From Halegenticoccus tardaugens (GTDB lineage Archaea > Halobacteriota > Halobacteria > Halobacteriales > Haloferacaceae), in assembly GCF_004116405.1 (NCBI RefSeq), contig NZ_SDIC01000004.1, forward strand, positions 416,079 to 480,078: DNA of 64,000 nucleotides, in the 5' to 3' direction. This document shows, one piece after another, positions 33,018-42,182 of the stretch; the first letter of the stretch is position 1; the number at the start of each line of letters is the position of its first letter. The notes beneath the pieces are model-generated. The model did no database searches, was not told where the DNA came from, and saw only the letters and a list, made by a program, of their open reading frames with translations. The position numbers and the translations under genes were made by a program.

Positions 33018-33994
33018 CACGCGTCAGTATCGGCGTCGCCCCCGGTCGTATTTCCGTCGGGCTGCCAGCCCTCGGGGACGTACTGCTGGTAATTCGGATC
33101 CTCCGAGAGCGCCTGCGGGAAGAACAGCTGTTTGCCGTCGAGCGTGTAGTTCTCGATGATCTCCTGCCCCTCTTGACCGGTAACGAAGCCGATATACGCC
33201 ATCGCGAGGTCGTAGTTGCGGTTCTCGTGGATCGCCGGGTTGGCCGCGATGATCCCGTAGGGATTCGCGAGGATCTCGGGGCCGCCTTCGATCGGCCCCT
33301 GAACGAGGATTTCGAGTTCGATCTCGTCCTGTTGTGAGATGAACGTCCCCCGGTCCGCGAGGGCGTACCCGCCCTGCTGGCTCGCTTGATTGAGCGTATC
33401 GCCCATGCCCTGGCCGGTTTCGATGTACCACTCGCCGCCGGGGTCGGCCTCCGACGCCTCCCAGATCTCGAGTTCGGCGGAGTGGGTCCCCGAGTCGTCG
33501 CCGCGCGAGGCGAACAGCTCCTCGGATTCGGCGATCGTCGCGAACGCCTCCGCGGCGTCTTTCGTCCCTTTGATGCCCGCCGGATCGTCCGCGGGACCGA
33601 CGATCACGAAATCGTTGAACATCAGGTCCCGGCGGTTGATCCCGTGACCGTCGTTCAGGAACTCGTCCTCCTGACCGCGGGCGTGGACCATGACCACGTC
33701 CGCGTCGCCGTTGCGTGCCGTTTCGAGCGCCGCACCCGTTCCCTGCGAAATCGCCTTCACCGGCGCGCCGAAGCGGTCCTCGAAGCCGGTGTTGATCTCG
33801 TCGAGCAGTCCCGTGTCGTAGGTACTGGTCGTCGTCGTCAGTACCAGCTCCTCGTTCTCGATACCGGCGCTCGATTCGCCGCCATCTGCGTCGCCCCCCT
33901 CCCCTTCGTTCGAAGCGAACCCCGTACATCCGGCTAGTCCCGCCGCCGCCCCTCCGCTCACGATCGCGAGGAATTCGCGCCGTTGTATCGTCAT
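33017..33994 (-). CDS. tupA: Tungstate-binding lipoprotein (TupA-like)
   Basis: 325 residues. Tat signal [15 protein letters not shown] with lipobox Cys23 (LAGC) gives an anchored binding protein. The family motif [14 protein letters not shown] is seen, plus [10 protein letters not shown] and [10 protein letters not shown], which line the oxyanion pocket in TupA/PBP-like proteins. ATG 33994 was preferred to GTG 34000. A TATA-like AGTTTAAG (minus strand, about 34018-34026) gives leaderless spacing. It is the first gene of the four-gene operon. Confidence 0.9.
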   Translation of the reverse strand: MTIQRREFLAIVSGGAAAGLAGCTGFASNEGEGGDADGGESSAGIENEELVLTTTTSTYDTGLLDEINTGFEDRFGAPVKAISQGTGAALETARNGDADVVMVHARGQEDEFLNDGHGINRRDLMFNDFVIVGPADDPAGIKGTKDAAEAFATIAESEELFASRGDDSGTHSAELEIWEASEADPGGEWYIETGQGMGDTLNQASQQGGYALADRGTFISQQDEIELEILVQGPIEGGPEILANPYGIIAANPAIHENRNYDLAMAYIGFVTGQEGQEIIENYTLDGKQLFFPQALSEDPNYQQYVPEGWQPDGNTTGGDADTDA

Positions 33995-34028
33995 GGACAC
34001 AGCGTCTGTCGCCCCGATCTTAAACGTT

Positions 34029-34050
34029 GCTGAAGAGCGCCGTCAGCGTT
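34029..34050 (-). promoter_or_regulatory. Candidate ModE-type operator upstream of tupA
   Basis: An imperfect inverted repeat, GCTGA (34029-34033) and TCAGC (34043-34047), is flanked by AACG and CGTT on the outer edges. It sits just upstream of the likely tupA TATA box. A ModE-like regulator is encoded at the end of the same operon. No proof of binding exists. Confidence 0.4.
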
Positions 34051-34285
34051 ACCGATATTCGTTACTCCCTCTACCCTCGAGAGAACACGCAAAAAATTTG
34101 TCACGGGTCGAACCTCGTCCTCAGCCAAAAATACCGGAAAGGTGGCGATGATGGGGGTGTTCGGCGCGACGTCTTGCGTAACCGATTATAGTTTCCTCGC
34201 CTGTCCGATATGTTTCTGTGACGTGGATACTCCCGATGGGCCATCCCGATCCGGCCAGCGCGCCAGAGAAAGCCGTGGGCGGTGT

Positions 34286-34786
34286 TCAGACGTCCTCGTC
34301 GTCGAGTTCGTCCGATTCGGGCGGAACCGCGGGGAACGTCGCGCCCAACAGGTTCTGGATGTAGCGCATCGCGGTGGCGACGGCCATCACGCTGTCCATC
34401 AGCGCCTGTTGGGTCGCTCCGTCCGGATAGATCCGGTGTTCCAGCTGGATCGTCTCGGCGTCCCGGAGTTCGCAGGCGCGGTCCTCCTCGTCGAGGAACG
34501 TGTAGAACCCCGGCGTCGTCGCGAGCACCGGCCCGATCAGACCCAGTAGCTCCGTGCGCGACTCGTCGTCGCGGATGAGACGTCTGGCCCGCTCGGTGTC
34601 GAACGCGCTGCGCCCGACGACCCGGATCGGCCCGCGCTTTTCTTCCTTGATGAGGTGTATCGGCAGCCTCGAGAGGGTCACTTGCAGGTTGAACTCCGTC
34701 TCCTCCCGAGAGTGGGACGTTACGTCCGTGATGGCCTTCTCGTCGAGCCACCAGCGGACCTGGTCGACGCTCACGTGGGTCGTCAT
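34286..34786 (-). CDS. Conserved archaeal protein (DUF2299-like)
   Basis: 166 residues, no signal or membrane segment. The start HVSVDQVRWWLDEKAITDVTSHSREETEFNLQVTL reads like a small alpha/beta domain of the DUF2299 type, followed by a helical region (ERARRLIRDDESRTELLGLIGPVL). The family link is tentative. It stands alone with a long non-coding region upstream; the acidic C-terminus PPESDELDDEDV is typical of halophiles. Confidence 0.6.
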   Translation of the reverse strand: MTTHVSVDQVRWWLDEKAITDVTSHSREETEFNLQVTLSRLPIHLIKEEKRGPIRVVGRSAFDTERARRLIRDDESRTELLGLIGPVLATTPGFYTFLDEEDRACELRDAETIQLEHRIYPDGATQQALMDSVMAVATAMRYIQNLLGATFPAVPPESDELDDEDV

Positions 34787-35505
34787 GGTTCGACTTCGGC
34801 TCCCGATCGAAAAAAGGGTTGAGCCGGTAGATACCGTCGCCTTCGACGATGAGCAATCTCGTCCGCTGACGGACACTCGGGGTTCCGAACCGTTCTGTTC
34901 AAACACGAGGAGGACGGACGCGTCCGAGCGGTGTTTTCGCCGTGACGACCGGCACACCGACCGCGACGTCGCCGGAACGGGTGGAGGCCGACGAACCGGA
35001 CTCGACCGGATGCTTGTGACTACAAGCACCGGGGCTAAGGCGGGGGCGCGGTATCTATTCACGTGCCGGAGGCGGTCCCGCTTCAGAAAGGAAAACTGCT
35101 CGCCCGGGGTGTGTCTGCCGTGTGTCCCTTCCGATCCATCTGAGCGGGCGTGCCCACGTCTCCGCATTTTGCCGCGATGCACCCATCGAGACGGATTTCT
35201 CTCGCGATAGCCGTCGATATATCCTCGAAATCGGTCGGCGTAGTACCGATGCTTGCCAATCCAAGTACAACACCTATGAGTGTACTTCTAGAACGGCACC
35301 GTAGGTGGGACGAAGCCCCTTCCGATCTACTGGGTGGCGGCTTCGGTGCCTCTGACAGTTCATGACTCCTAACCGTATCGGGGGCGGCTCGGGTCACCCA
35401 CCTCCCGAGTGCGCTCACCGCTATCGTTAGTTACGCCGGATTTCGTCTGAGCCGACCGCTACGCGTCACAGCGATTTCGTGACCGATCAGTTCGTCGGTT
35501 CTCGC
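34787..35505. other. 719-base stretch without a clear gene
   Basis: No frame here has convincing haloarchaeal codon use. One element is notable: TGCTTGTGACTACAAGCA at 35011-35028, an inverted repeat with 7-base arms and a 4-base loop, followed by TATCTATTC at about 35052. Around 35160-35330 the GC content drops; both strands have ORFs (62 residues plus; 111 residues minus including IGTTPTDFEDISTAIAREI) that look like decayed coding sequence, probably the minus-strand one. This may be the scar of a lost gene. Confidence 0.5.
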
Positions 35506-35712
35506 CTACGCCCACGAGTCGTGCGACTCCGTTTCACATATCGAACAGACGACGATCCGCGCCGGCCTCCGTCCGTGTTTCGCGTTCTCGGCCGTGACTT
35601 CGTCCCGCTCGATCCGCTCTTTCACCGCGAGTTCGATCCGGTGGATCGTCTCGCGGTCGCAACGTGAACAGTAAGACACGCGTTGGTCCGACGGTGAGTT
35701 TTCGCGATTCAT
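35506..35712 (-). CDS. Small zinc beta-ribbon protein (DUF7835-like)
   Basis: 68 residues with two CxxC pairs (YCSRCDRETIH near residue 14 and VVCSICETESH near 55), separated by an acidic helix. It is the haloarchaeal small zinc ribbon type, function unknown, often single-gene. Start ATG 35712. It is downstream of the TrmB regulator gene on the same strand. Confidence 0.8.
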   Translation of the reverse strand: MNRENSPSDQRVSYCSRCDRETIHRIELAVKERIERDEVTAENAKHGRRPARIVVCSICETESHDSWA

Positions 35713-35811
35713 GGTACGCGTTGCTTGGCCGGCCGTCCCCGGCGACGTATACGCGCTCTTCGCGGGGTGGTCCGACCGCGGTACCGTGAAGGGATGCGCG
35801 GCGTCTATTTA

Positions 35812-35847
35812 ACCGGGCGAGGAGGGTTCGAATCCTCCACCCCCGGT
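35812..35847. other. tRNA-minihelix-like hairpin with a T-loop sequence
   Basis: ACCGGG (35812-35817) pairs with CCCGGT (35842-35847), and GGAGG (35821-35825) with CCTCC (35834-35838). The loop GTTCGAAT contains the TTCGAAT of a tRNA T-loop. A TATTTAA box is directly upstream. No D-arm or anticodon arm is present, so this is not a tRNA gene. It may be a tRNA 3' fragment or a transcription end signal for the TrmB gene. Confidence 0.5.
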
Positions 35848-35875
35848 GTTGCGGGCGGAACACCAGAAGAAACTG

Positions 35876-36673
35876 TCACTTCGTCGCCTCGGCGGCGGAC
35901 CGTTTCGCCTCCCGCCGGAGTATCTCCCGGACGAAGATCGCGAACCCGTGATCGATTCCGGTGCTCCACGCCGCCGTCTCCTCGGGATACCCGGGGATCA
36001 CCTCCCGGAAGACGGCGCTCGTGAGGACCGCGTCGTCGTCGACCATGAGGAGTCGTCCGATGGCCTGGGACTCGGCCGTAGTGCTCAGCCACTCGATCAG
36101 CTCCGAACCGAACACGGTCGCGCCCGGCGCGCGCTCTTCGATCTCGGCCCGGATCCCGTCGATCACCGTTCCGACGTGGACGTCCACGCCGTTTTCGATC
36201 GCCTCCCGGAGTCGGGCGGCCACTTCCTCGTCGAGAACGTTTTCGTGAAGGAGCAACAGCACCACCTCGTCCTCCGCCCCCTCGATCATCGCCAGCGTTC
36301 GCGCGGTGACGTTCTCGTAGCCCTCGATCGCCCAGACGCCGCGGTCGACTTCCTTGTACGTCGGCTCGATGTCGCGAAGGGACGTTTCGACGGATTCGAA
36401 GTACGCGTCGTACCGCTTTCGGAGGATCCGAAGGGCGGTGTCGATCTCGACCGCCCGGTAGACCTTCGGCTCCGAGCGCTGCACGTCGACCAGACCCTTC
36501 CGGTGGAGCCGATCCATCGCCCCGTAGATTCGCGACCGCGGGACGTCCGCGACCCGGCTCAGATCCCTGGCCGTCGCCTGCGGACGGTGGGTAAGCGCGA
36601 CGAAGCACTTGGACTCGTACTCCGTCAATCCGAGTTCCTGAAGCGTCTCTATCGCCTCGCTTCCGTCTGACAT
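35876..36673 (-). CDS. TrmB-family transcriptional regulator
   Basis: 265 residues. The N-terminal TrmB winged helix has LQELGLTEYESKCFVALTHRPQATARDLSRVADVPRSRIYGAMDRLHRKGLVDVQ. The long C-terminal half is PLD-like in haloarchaeal members (VWAIEGYENVTARTLAMIEGAEDEVVLLLL) and may bind an effector. TrmB proteins control sugar or metabolic genes. The ATG at 36673 is the natural N-terminus. The target operon is not apparent nearby. Confidence 0.83.
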   Translation of the reverse strand: MSDGSEAIETLQELGLTEYESKCFVALTHRPQATARDLSRVADVPRSRIYGAMDRLHRKGLVDVQRSEPKVYRAVEIDTALRILRKRYDAYFESVETSLRDIEPTYKEVDRGVWAIEGYENVTARTLAMIEGAEDEVVLLLLHENVLDEEVAARLREAIENGVDVHVGTVIDGIRAEIEERAPGATVFGSELIEWLSTTAESQAIGRLLMVDDDAVLTSAVFREVIPGYPEETAAWSTGIDHGFAIFVREILRREAKRSAAEATK

Positions 36674-36864
36674 GCGCCGACAGACGGGCTTCAACCGGAT
36701 ATAGGTCGAGGGAAACTGTTGCTCGAAAACGACGTCGTCGCGCGATCCGTCCCCCGCCGGACGCGGGCACCGTGAAAGCGACCGCGAAATCGCTCGGACC
36801 GACGCACCGTGGTAGCGTGAGTCGCACAAGCCTTATGAGCGTGTACCGCCTCACTTCAGAGGCA

Positions 36865-37059
36865 ATGGCGAAAGGCAAAGTTGATTTCTTCAACGACACT
36901 GGCGGCTACGGTTTCATCGACACTGACGACGCGGACGACGACGTGTTCTTCCACATGGAGGACGTTGGCGGTCCGGACCTCGAAGAGGGACAGGAAGTCG
37001 AATTCGAGATTCAGCAGTCCCCGAAGGGTCCGCGCGCGGCGAACCTCGAGCGGCTGTAA
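36865..37059 (+). CDS. cspA: Cold-shock domain protein
   Basis: 64 residues, a single cold-shock domain with both RNA-binding motifs: RNP1-like GGYGFIDTDD and RNP2-like DVFFHMEDV. It binds single-stranded nucleic acid. A TATA-like CTTATGAG at about 36833 gives a near-leaderless transcript to ATG 36865. It is divergent from the TrmB gene, so the intervening 190 bases contain both promoters. Confidence 0.93.
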   Translation: MAKGKVDFFNDTGGYGFIDTDDADDDVFFHMEDVGGPDLEEGQEVEFEIQQSPKGPRAANLERL

Positions 37060-37260
37060 GGGTTTCCGTACCCGGCATCGGAACCGGCGCACGACAACGG
37101 TTTTTCCATCTTTTCGGACGGTCCGACGCTCGACGGTGAGCCTCGCTTCCGGTGAACCGCGGCTTCACTCCGGCTTCCACTCCGCCGGACCGTTCGTCCT
37201 CCGCCCCGACGTGTCCGTTTGGGATGAGTTTTTATACTAACACGTCCAACGAGTGATGTG

Positions 37261-38748
37261 ATGAGCGAATCCGGTCCTCGCGCGTCGCGTTCGACGCGGT
37301 TCGCCGGTGAGAGGAGGGGCCAGACGGAGACGCTCGGCGTCGTGCTCGTACTGGGCCTCTCGCTCGCCGTCGTGACCGGTTCGGTCGCGGTCGGCTCGGT
37401 GGCGCTCGCCGACGCGTCCGCCGACGCCGAGGCGTCGAGTGTGGAAAACGCCATGTCGCACATGAGTTCGAAGGCGAGCCTCGTCGCGCTCGGGGAGTCG
37501 GCGTCCCAGCGGTTCGATCTGGGGCGAGTCTCGGACGGCGCGTTCGAGGTCGCGGAGGACGCCGGCACGATAACGATCGTCCACGAGCACAACGGCACCG
37601 AGGACGAACTCTACACCGGCTCTCTCGGCGCGGTCGTCTACTCGGACGGTCCCCGCGAGATCGCGTATCAGGGCGGCGGCGTCTGGCGAACGGAGGGAGA
37701 CGGCAGCCGGATGGTCTCCCCGCCCGAGTACCACTACCGAAAGAACACGCTCACGTTCCCAATCGTCCGGGTCCGCGGGGACGGTTCGGCCTCCGGCTCG
37801 GTGGGCGGCGAGGTGAGACAGAACGGTGTCGACCAGTCCATCGAGGGGATGCCGGGGAACCCACTCACCGGCGGGACGATCGTCGTGAAGATCCAGAGCG
37901 ACTACTGCGAGGGCTGGTACGACTTCCTCAGCGGGCGCGCCGCCGGCGAAACCGAATCGTGCGACGCGGACGACACCGTCGTCTCGGAGCTGACCGTCCC
38001 GCAGGAGGTCAAGTTCGCCGAGCCGATCTCGCTCGTCTCGGAAGGCGGCTACTCCCCGCCGCCGGGGAAGGGAAAGAACGCGCCGTCCCAGGAGGACGTG
38101 GAGGAGGACGTCAACCACCCGTCGGCGCGTTCGACTATCGACGCGAAGGTCACGGAGGCGAGGGGCGATAACGACAACGACGACGCTGGATCCTGCGACG
38201 TCGACGGATCCAGCCTCTCTGCGGACTGCGAACTCGACGCGGGAACGTACTACCTCGACGACGACGTCGCGCTCGACGACGGCGTCGACTTCGACACCTC
38301 CGAGGGCGACGTCGAACTCGTCGTCGACGGCGACTTCGACATCCGGGACGAGGACCTTCTCGTCACCGACGGCTCGGATAACGGCGTGACGTACTACGTC
38401 AACGGATCGCTCGACGCGCAAGGGGACGCGCGCGTCGGCACGACCTCGTCCGAGACGGAGGCCGACAGGAACGTCTTCTACGTCGCCGACGGGGTGCTCG
38501 ACGATTCGCCGGGCGACGGGAGCGTCGAGTTCGACGCCGTCATCTACGCCCCCGACGCGGACATCGAGACGAAGGGCAACCCCGCGTTCCGCGGCGCGAT
38601 CGCCGCGAACTCGCTCGACCTCGGCGGCAACGCGGAGGTGGAGTACGACGACTCCCTCGAAGGCGTCGAGGTCGACCTGACCGGCACGGACGCCACGATC
38701 ACGTACCTGCACGTCAGCGAGAACGAGATCGAAGTCGAGTTGCACTGA
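37261..38748 (+). CDS. Pilin-like surface protein with class III-type N-terminus (DUF7289-like)
   Basis: 495 residues. A basic N-terminus ending RRGQTETLG leads to a hydrophobic helix (VVLVLGLSLAVVTGSVAVG), the pattern of PilD/PibD-processed pilins. The remainder is an acidic, beta-rich domain, including PSARSTID and a repetitive Asp-rich part near 300-420. TATA-like TTTTATACT at about 37230-37238 suits ATG 37261. It is convergent with the last gene of the PilB-PilC operon and might be a major or adhesin subunit. Confidence 0.68.
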   Translation: MSESGPRASRSTRFAGERRGQTETLGVVLVLGLSLAVVTGSVAVGSVALADASADAEASSVENAMSHMSSKASLVALGESASQRFDLGRVSDGAFEVAEDAGTITIVHEHNGTEDELYTGSLGAVVYSDGPREIAYQGGGVWRTEGDGSRMVSPPEYHYRKNTLTFPIVRVRGDGSASGSVGGEVRQNGVDQSIEGMPGNPLTGGTIVVKIQSDYCEGWYDFLSGRAAGETESCDADDTVVSELTVPQEVKFAEPISLVSEGGYSPPPGKGKNAPSQEDVEEDVNHPSARSTIDAKVTEARGDNDNDDAGSCDVDGSSLSADCELDAGTYYLDDDVALDDGVDFDTSEGDVELVVDGDFDIRDEDLLVTDGSDNGVTYYVNGSLDAQGDARVGTTSSETEADRNVFYVADGVLDDSPGDGSVEFDAVIYAPDADIETKGNPAFRGAIAANSLDLGGNAEVEYDDSLEGVEVDLTGTDATITYLHVSENEIEVELH

Positions 38749-38792
38749 CGCCCCGACGACCGCGCTCGTCCGAACCCGGCGGCGAATCACGA

Positions 38793-39533
38793 TCACCTGA
38801 ACTCGACGGCGACGTACGACCGCGTGAGCGTCACGCGATCGTCGCCCGTCGTCTCGACCGTCGCGGCGACCTCGTCGCCCGACGACTCCACGTCCGCGAA
38901 CCCGTCGTCGTCCTCGAAGTAGTCGGCCCACGCGTCCGCCCGCGGCGATTCGATCTCGACGCGGACCTCCTCGCCGGCATCCGGTTCGAACGTCTCCGGC
39001 GACGCCCGCGCGCCGCGCTCCGCGGCGACGAGCACCGTGTCTCGTCCGCCCACGCTCGTCGATCCCTCGTCGGCGTAGGTCGCGACGAACGGGAGCACGA
39101 CGTCGCCGTCGACGAACGCCGGGCCGCTCACGACGATCCCCGATCCTCGGTCGGTTCTGACGACCGCACCTCCCTCGTACGCGATCTCGGTTCCGTCGGC
39201 GCGGTAGACGATCGGACGCAGGGTGAACTCGCGCTCGTCCACGTACCCGCCGTCGTACACGCCCACCCTGACGGTGACCTCGTCGCCGAGCGCGAGCGTC
39301 CCGCCGGAGAGCCGAATCTCGGTCGCTCGGCTCGGATCCTCGTACCGCCTGACGTCGCCGAGGTTGTCGGCGAGCACGTCGAAGGCGCGCTCGACGTTCG
39401 CGGTCCGCTCCGCGCGCTGTCGATCCTCGAACCCTCCCATCCCCAGCACGAACACGGCGGTCGTGGTCGTGACGACGAGCGCGAACACGAGGACGAACCC
39501 GAGCGACTCGCTGACGGCGCGATCCCCCGTCAC
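38793..39533 (-). CDS. Pilin-like operon protein (DUF7289-like)
   Basis: 246 residues, last gene of the pil operon. The N-terminus RAVSESLGFVLVFALVVTTTTAVFVLG is a pilin-type helix preceded by a processing-like site (DRAVSESLG). The rest is an extracellular beta domain rich in Asp and Glu. It overlaps the preceding gene by ATGA, so is co-translated with it. A structural or minor pilin role is inferred from position. Confidence 0.75.
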   Translation of the reverse strand: MTGDRAVSESLGFVLVFALVVTTTTAVFVLGMGGFEDRQRAERTANVERAFDVLADNLGDVRRYEDPSRATEIRLSGGTLALGDEVTVRVGVYDGGYVDEREFTLRPIVYRADGTEIAYEGGAVVRTDRGSGIVVSGPAFVDGDVVLPFVATYADEGSTSVGGRDTVLVAAERGARASPETFEPDAGEEVRVEIESPRADAWADYFEDDDGFADVESSGDEVAATVETTGDDRVTLTRSYVAVEFR

Positions 39534-40048
39534 GATTCGGACACCACCAGCGACCCGTCTCCGCTCCCGTCGTACTCGACGTCGAGCGGCCCGCCTCGAA
39601 CCGTCGTCTCCGTCACGTCCGTCTCCACGACCAGCGGCACCGTGACGCTCACGGCGGGATCGTCCGCTTCGAGTTCGAGTTCGTCCGCCCGGACGGTTAT
39701 CGAGTAGCCCGTCCCCGCGACGGTCGACGGGAGCGACACCCGAACGTCGGCCCGCGGGGATTCCCCGGTTTCGTCCTCGTCGCTCGTTCCGACCCGCGCG
39801 AGGCGGTCGGTCTCCATCGTCCCCACGGCGAGCTGGTGGCCGAGCACGTCGAGTTCCTCCCGGACGACGGTCTCCCGCTGCGTCTCGACGACCCCGCCGG
39901 CCGCGACGAGGAGTCCGGCGAGCACGATCGCCGCGACCGCGAGGTTCAACGCGTAGCCGACGCTGAACGACACCGCGCGGTCGTCGCCGCGGAGCCGGGT
40001 TCCGTCGTGCGTTCGACTCTCGTCGCCCGTTCGGCGTTCGTCACGCAT
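39530..40048 (-). CDS. Pilin-like operon protein (DUF7266-like)
   Basis: 172 residues. DDRAVSFSVGYALNLAVAAIVLAGLLVAAGG gives a single helix after a class III-like site; a short beta domain follows. ATG 40048 overlaps the previous stop; GTG 40057 is an alternative. The family (recalled as DUF7266) occurs only in haloarchaeal pil clusters; a minor pilin is the likely function. Confidence 0.75.
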   Translation of the reverse strand: MRDERRTGDESRTHDGTRLRGDDRAVSFSVGYALNLAVAAIVLAGLLVAAGGVVETQRETVVREELDVLGHQLAVGTMETDRLARVGTSDEDETGESPRADVRVSLPSTVAGTGYSITVRADELELEADDPAVSVTVPLVVETDVTETTVRGGPLDVEYDGSGDGSLVVSES

Positions 40049-41030
40049 CGGGCTCACCCGGGGCGACCCGAACCGTGGTCTCGAACCGAACGTCCGCGGA
40101 CTCGTACCGAACGGGCACCGTCGCGTCGTACGCCGCGGGGACGGCGTCGACGCCGGCGTCGGCCTCGTCGTCGAACGCGACCCGATCGCCCTCCTCGCCG
40201 GCGACGGTCAGTTCGTAGCGTCCCGCGGCCTCGTCGCCGCGCTCGTAGCGGACGTCGTAGCCGCTCATCGACGGCCAGAGGCCGTCGCAGTCGGCGTCGT
40301 CCGCCCCGACGAGGCGCTCGCCGGTCAGGTCGAGCGTCACGGCGCCGTCGCCGTTCGGTTCGACCGCACAGACCGGGTCGCCCGGCGGCGCGTCCGGGTC
40401 GTCCGCCGCCGCGACCACGACGTCGTCGCCGTCGCGGTAGGCGTAGACGTAGCGCTCGTCGCCTCCGTCGTCGAACGCGACGCGGAACGCGTCGTCCTCG
40501 GGCGCGCTCGTCTCCGACAGGTCGTCCGCGTCGAAGTCCAGTGTGAAGGCTCTGGTCTCGTCGGCGTCCTCGACGAGCGTCCAGTCCGTCTCCTCCTCGC
40601 CGTCGTCGTAGACGAACTCGCCGTCTTCGTCCTGGTACACTAGCGTCCCCGCCGTCGTCGCGACCGATCCGTTCTCGACGCCGACCGCGACGCCGCGTCC
40701 GGCGAACCGGGCGCTCGTCCGGTTGTCGATCTCCCCGATCCCCGCCTCGACGGCGTCGTCGACGCCGGCGTAGTCGCCGTGCGGTCTGCGGTTCTCCGCC
40801 TCGACGACTTCGCCGACCGCGTCGACGACGGTCGCGCGGAACTCGATCGCCTCGCCGCCGTCGGAGCCCGCGCTCCGGGTGGCGAGGTTCTGCGTGAAGA
40901 TCGCCGTGTTGAGAAGCAGGACAAGCACCACGAAGACGATCGCGAGCGTGAGGCCGGCGACCGCGAAGAACTGGGCTCTGTCCCGCCGGTCGCCCCCCGC
41001 GTCGCGCCGGGCGGTCGTCACATCCGCCAT
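40041..41030 (-). CDS. Pilin-like operon protein (DUF7261-like)
   Basis: 329 residues. RRDRAQFFAVAGLTLAIVFVVLVLLLNTAIFTQNLATR has the pilin-type helix just after a short basic leader. The large ectodomain is extremely acidic, with CAVEPNGDG and ADCDGLW giving a possible disulfide. It overlaps its neighbours by 8 and 13 bases. It resembles the family I recall as DUF7261. Confidence 0.75.
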   Translation of the reverse strand: MADVTTARRDAGGDRRDRAQFFAVAGLTLAIVFVVLVLLLNTAIFTQNLATRSAGSDGGEAIEFRATVVDAVGEVVEAENRRPHGDYAGVDDAVEAGIGEIDNRTSARFAGRGVAVGVENGSVATTAGTLVYQDEDGEFVYDDGEEETDWTLVEDADETRAFTLDFDADDLSETSAPEDDAFRVAFDDGGDERYVYAYRDGDDVVVAAADDPDAPPGDPVCAVEPNGDGAVTLDLTGERLVGADDADCDGLWPSMSGYDVRYERGDEAAGRYELTVAGEEGDRVAFDDEADAGVDAVPAAYDATVPVRYESADVRFETTVRVAPGEPDA

Positions 41031-41614
41031 ACGGTGAGGCGCACCTCCACGAGGTTGTACAGCTTCCCGTCCGCGTCCGCGTCGTCCGCGTAGAACTCCT
41101 CGTCCTCGTCGTCTTCGATCGCTTCGAGCGTGGCGTCGGAGGCCGAACTCGACAGCCGCGAGTCGTCCGTGAGCGCGACGGTCCGCGCGGCGCTCACGGC
41201 GTTGTCGCTCGACGACCCCATGTACACCATCCGCTTCGAACTGACCGACCCGTCCGGACGGTGATACAGAACGTGGACGTTGAACGCGATCTGCCGGTCG
41301 GCGAACGCCGCGTCGAGCGCCTCGCCGAATCGGTTCGGCGGTCCGCCGTCGGCGTAGTACCCCTCCTCGGACGCGTTCGTGAACCGTTCGTCGTCGGGGT
41401 TCCAGTACAGAACCGCCTCGCGCAGGTCGCCCCGCTCGTCCGCCGTCGCCAGGAGGCTCGACGCCGACTCGCGCTGTTGGTTCTCGATGTGCTGGTTCGA
41501 CGTGCTGGCCGACAGGGGCGTCACGGCCGTCGACTGCATCGCGAAGAGGAGGCCGCCGACGAGGAGCAACGCCGCGACGAACGCCTCGACCGTGTGCGCC
41601 TGCGCCCTCGGCAT
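41018..41614 (-). CDS. Pilin-like operon protein (DUF7288-like)
   Basis: 198 residues. MPRAQAHTVEAFVAALLLVGGLLFAMQS is a helix with little leader, followed by an ectodomain containing YHRPDGSVSSKRMVYMG and a C-terminal NLVEVRLTVWRM shared with other family members. Its gene is separated from the preceding one by a single base. It resembles DUF7288 from memory. Confidence 0.75.
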   Translation of the reverse strand: MPRAQAHTVEAFVAALLLVGGLLFAMQSTAVTPLSASTSNQHIENQQRESASSLLATADERGDLREAVLYWNPDDERFTNASEEGYYADGGPPNRFGEALDAAFADRQIAFNVHVLYHRPDGSVSSKRMVYMGSSSDNAVSAARTVALTDDSRLSSSASDATLEAIEDDEDEEFYADDADADGKLYNLVEVRLTVWRM

Positions 41615-41615
41615 C

Positions 41616-42182
41616 TCACCACACCCTCACCGTCAGCCGGTACTGGTCGCCGTCGAGCGTCACCAGTCTCTGGGCGACCGCGACGTCGTCAGCCGGTCCC
41701 CCCGAGCCGCAGGACTCTTCGTCCCCCTCGTCGAGCGGGACGAGCGTCACGTCGATCCGGTCGCCGTCCGCCAGCGCCTCGTCGATCGGATCGCCGTCCA
41801 GTTCGCACTCGTCGGCGTCGAAGAACGCTTTCGTCGCGCTCTCGTCGAGGACGTTCGGCCGCCTCGGCGTCTCCGCGAGCGCGTCCTCCGCGAGGTGCGA
41901 GGCCGTCCCGTCGGCGACGATCAGCGCGCTGCCGCCCGCCGCGGTGAACGGATCGAGCATCGCGGGCACGAACGCGAAGACGAACGCCACCGCGAGCAGA
42001 AACACGCCGGCCCCGACCGCGAAATCCAGCGTCGTCTGTCCCCGTCGATCGGCCGACCGGCGGACGGTTCGTGGCCGGTCGGCCGCCGACCTATCGCCGC
42101 CGGTCGGTCGTCGGCGACCCGCCGGACGTCCGCCGTCGGCCGTCGATCGTCGCACCCGCCGCCGGCTTCGGGTTCCGGTCAT
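41616..42182 (-). CDS. Pilin-like operon protein (DUF7287-like)
   Basis: 188 residues. An unusually long, Arg-rich N-terminal extension of about 50 residues precedes RRGQTTLDFAVGAGVFLLAVAFVFAF, a pilin-type helix. The ectodomain has ECELDGD and EESCGSGG, possibly a disulfide. The start overlaps PilC by ATGA. A later start cannot be excluded because the extension is low in complexity. It resembles DUF7287. Confidence 0.73.
   Translation of the reverse strand: MTGTRSRRRVRRSTADGGRPAGRRRPTGGDRSAADRPRTVRRSADRRGQTTLDFAVGAGVFLLAVAFVFAFVPAMLDPFTAAGGSALIVADGTASHLAEDALAETPRRPNVLDESATKAFFDADECELDGDPIDEALADGDRIDVTLVPLDEGDEESCGSGGPADDVAVAQRLVTLDGDQYRLTVRVW

Noticed and set aside
35812..35847. A complete tRNA gene
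   Set aside because: No D-arm or anticodon arm upstream; the T-arm pairing is irregular with an 8-base loop.
29603..36000. An integrated genomic island between tRNA-Ala and the minihelix at 35.8 kb
   Set aside because: The flanking repeats do not match each other, no integrase is present, and the tungstate operon has normal codon use.
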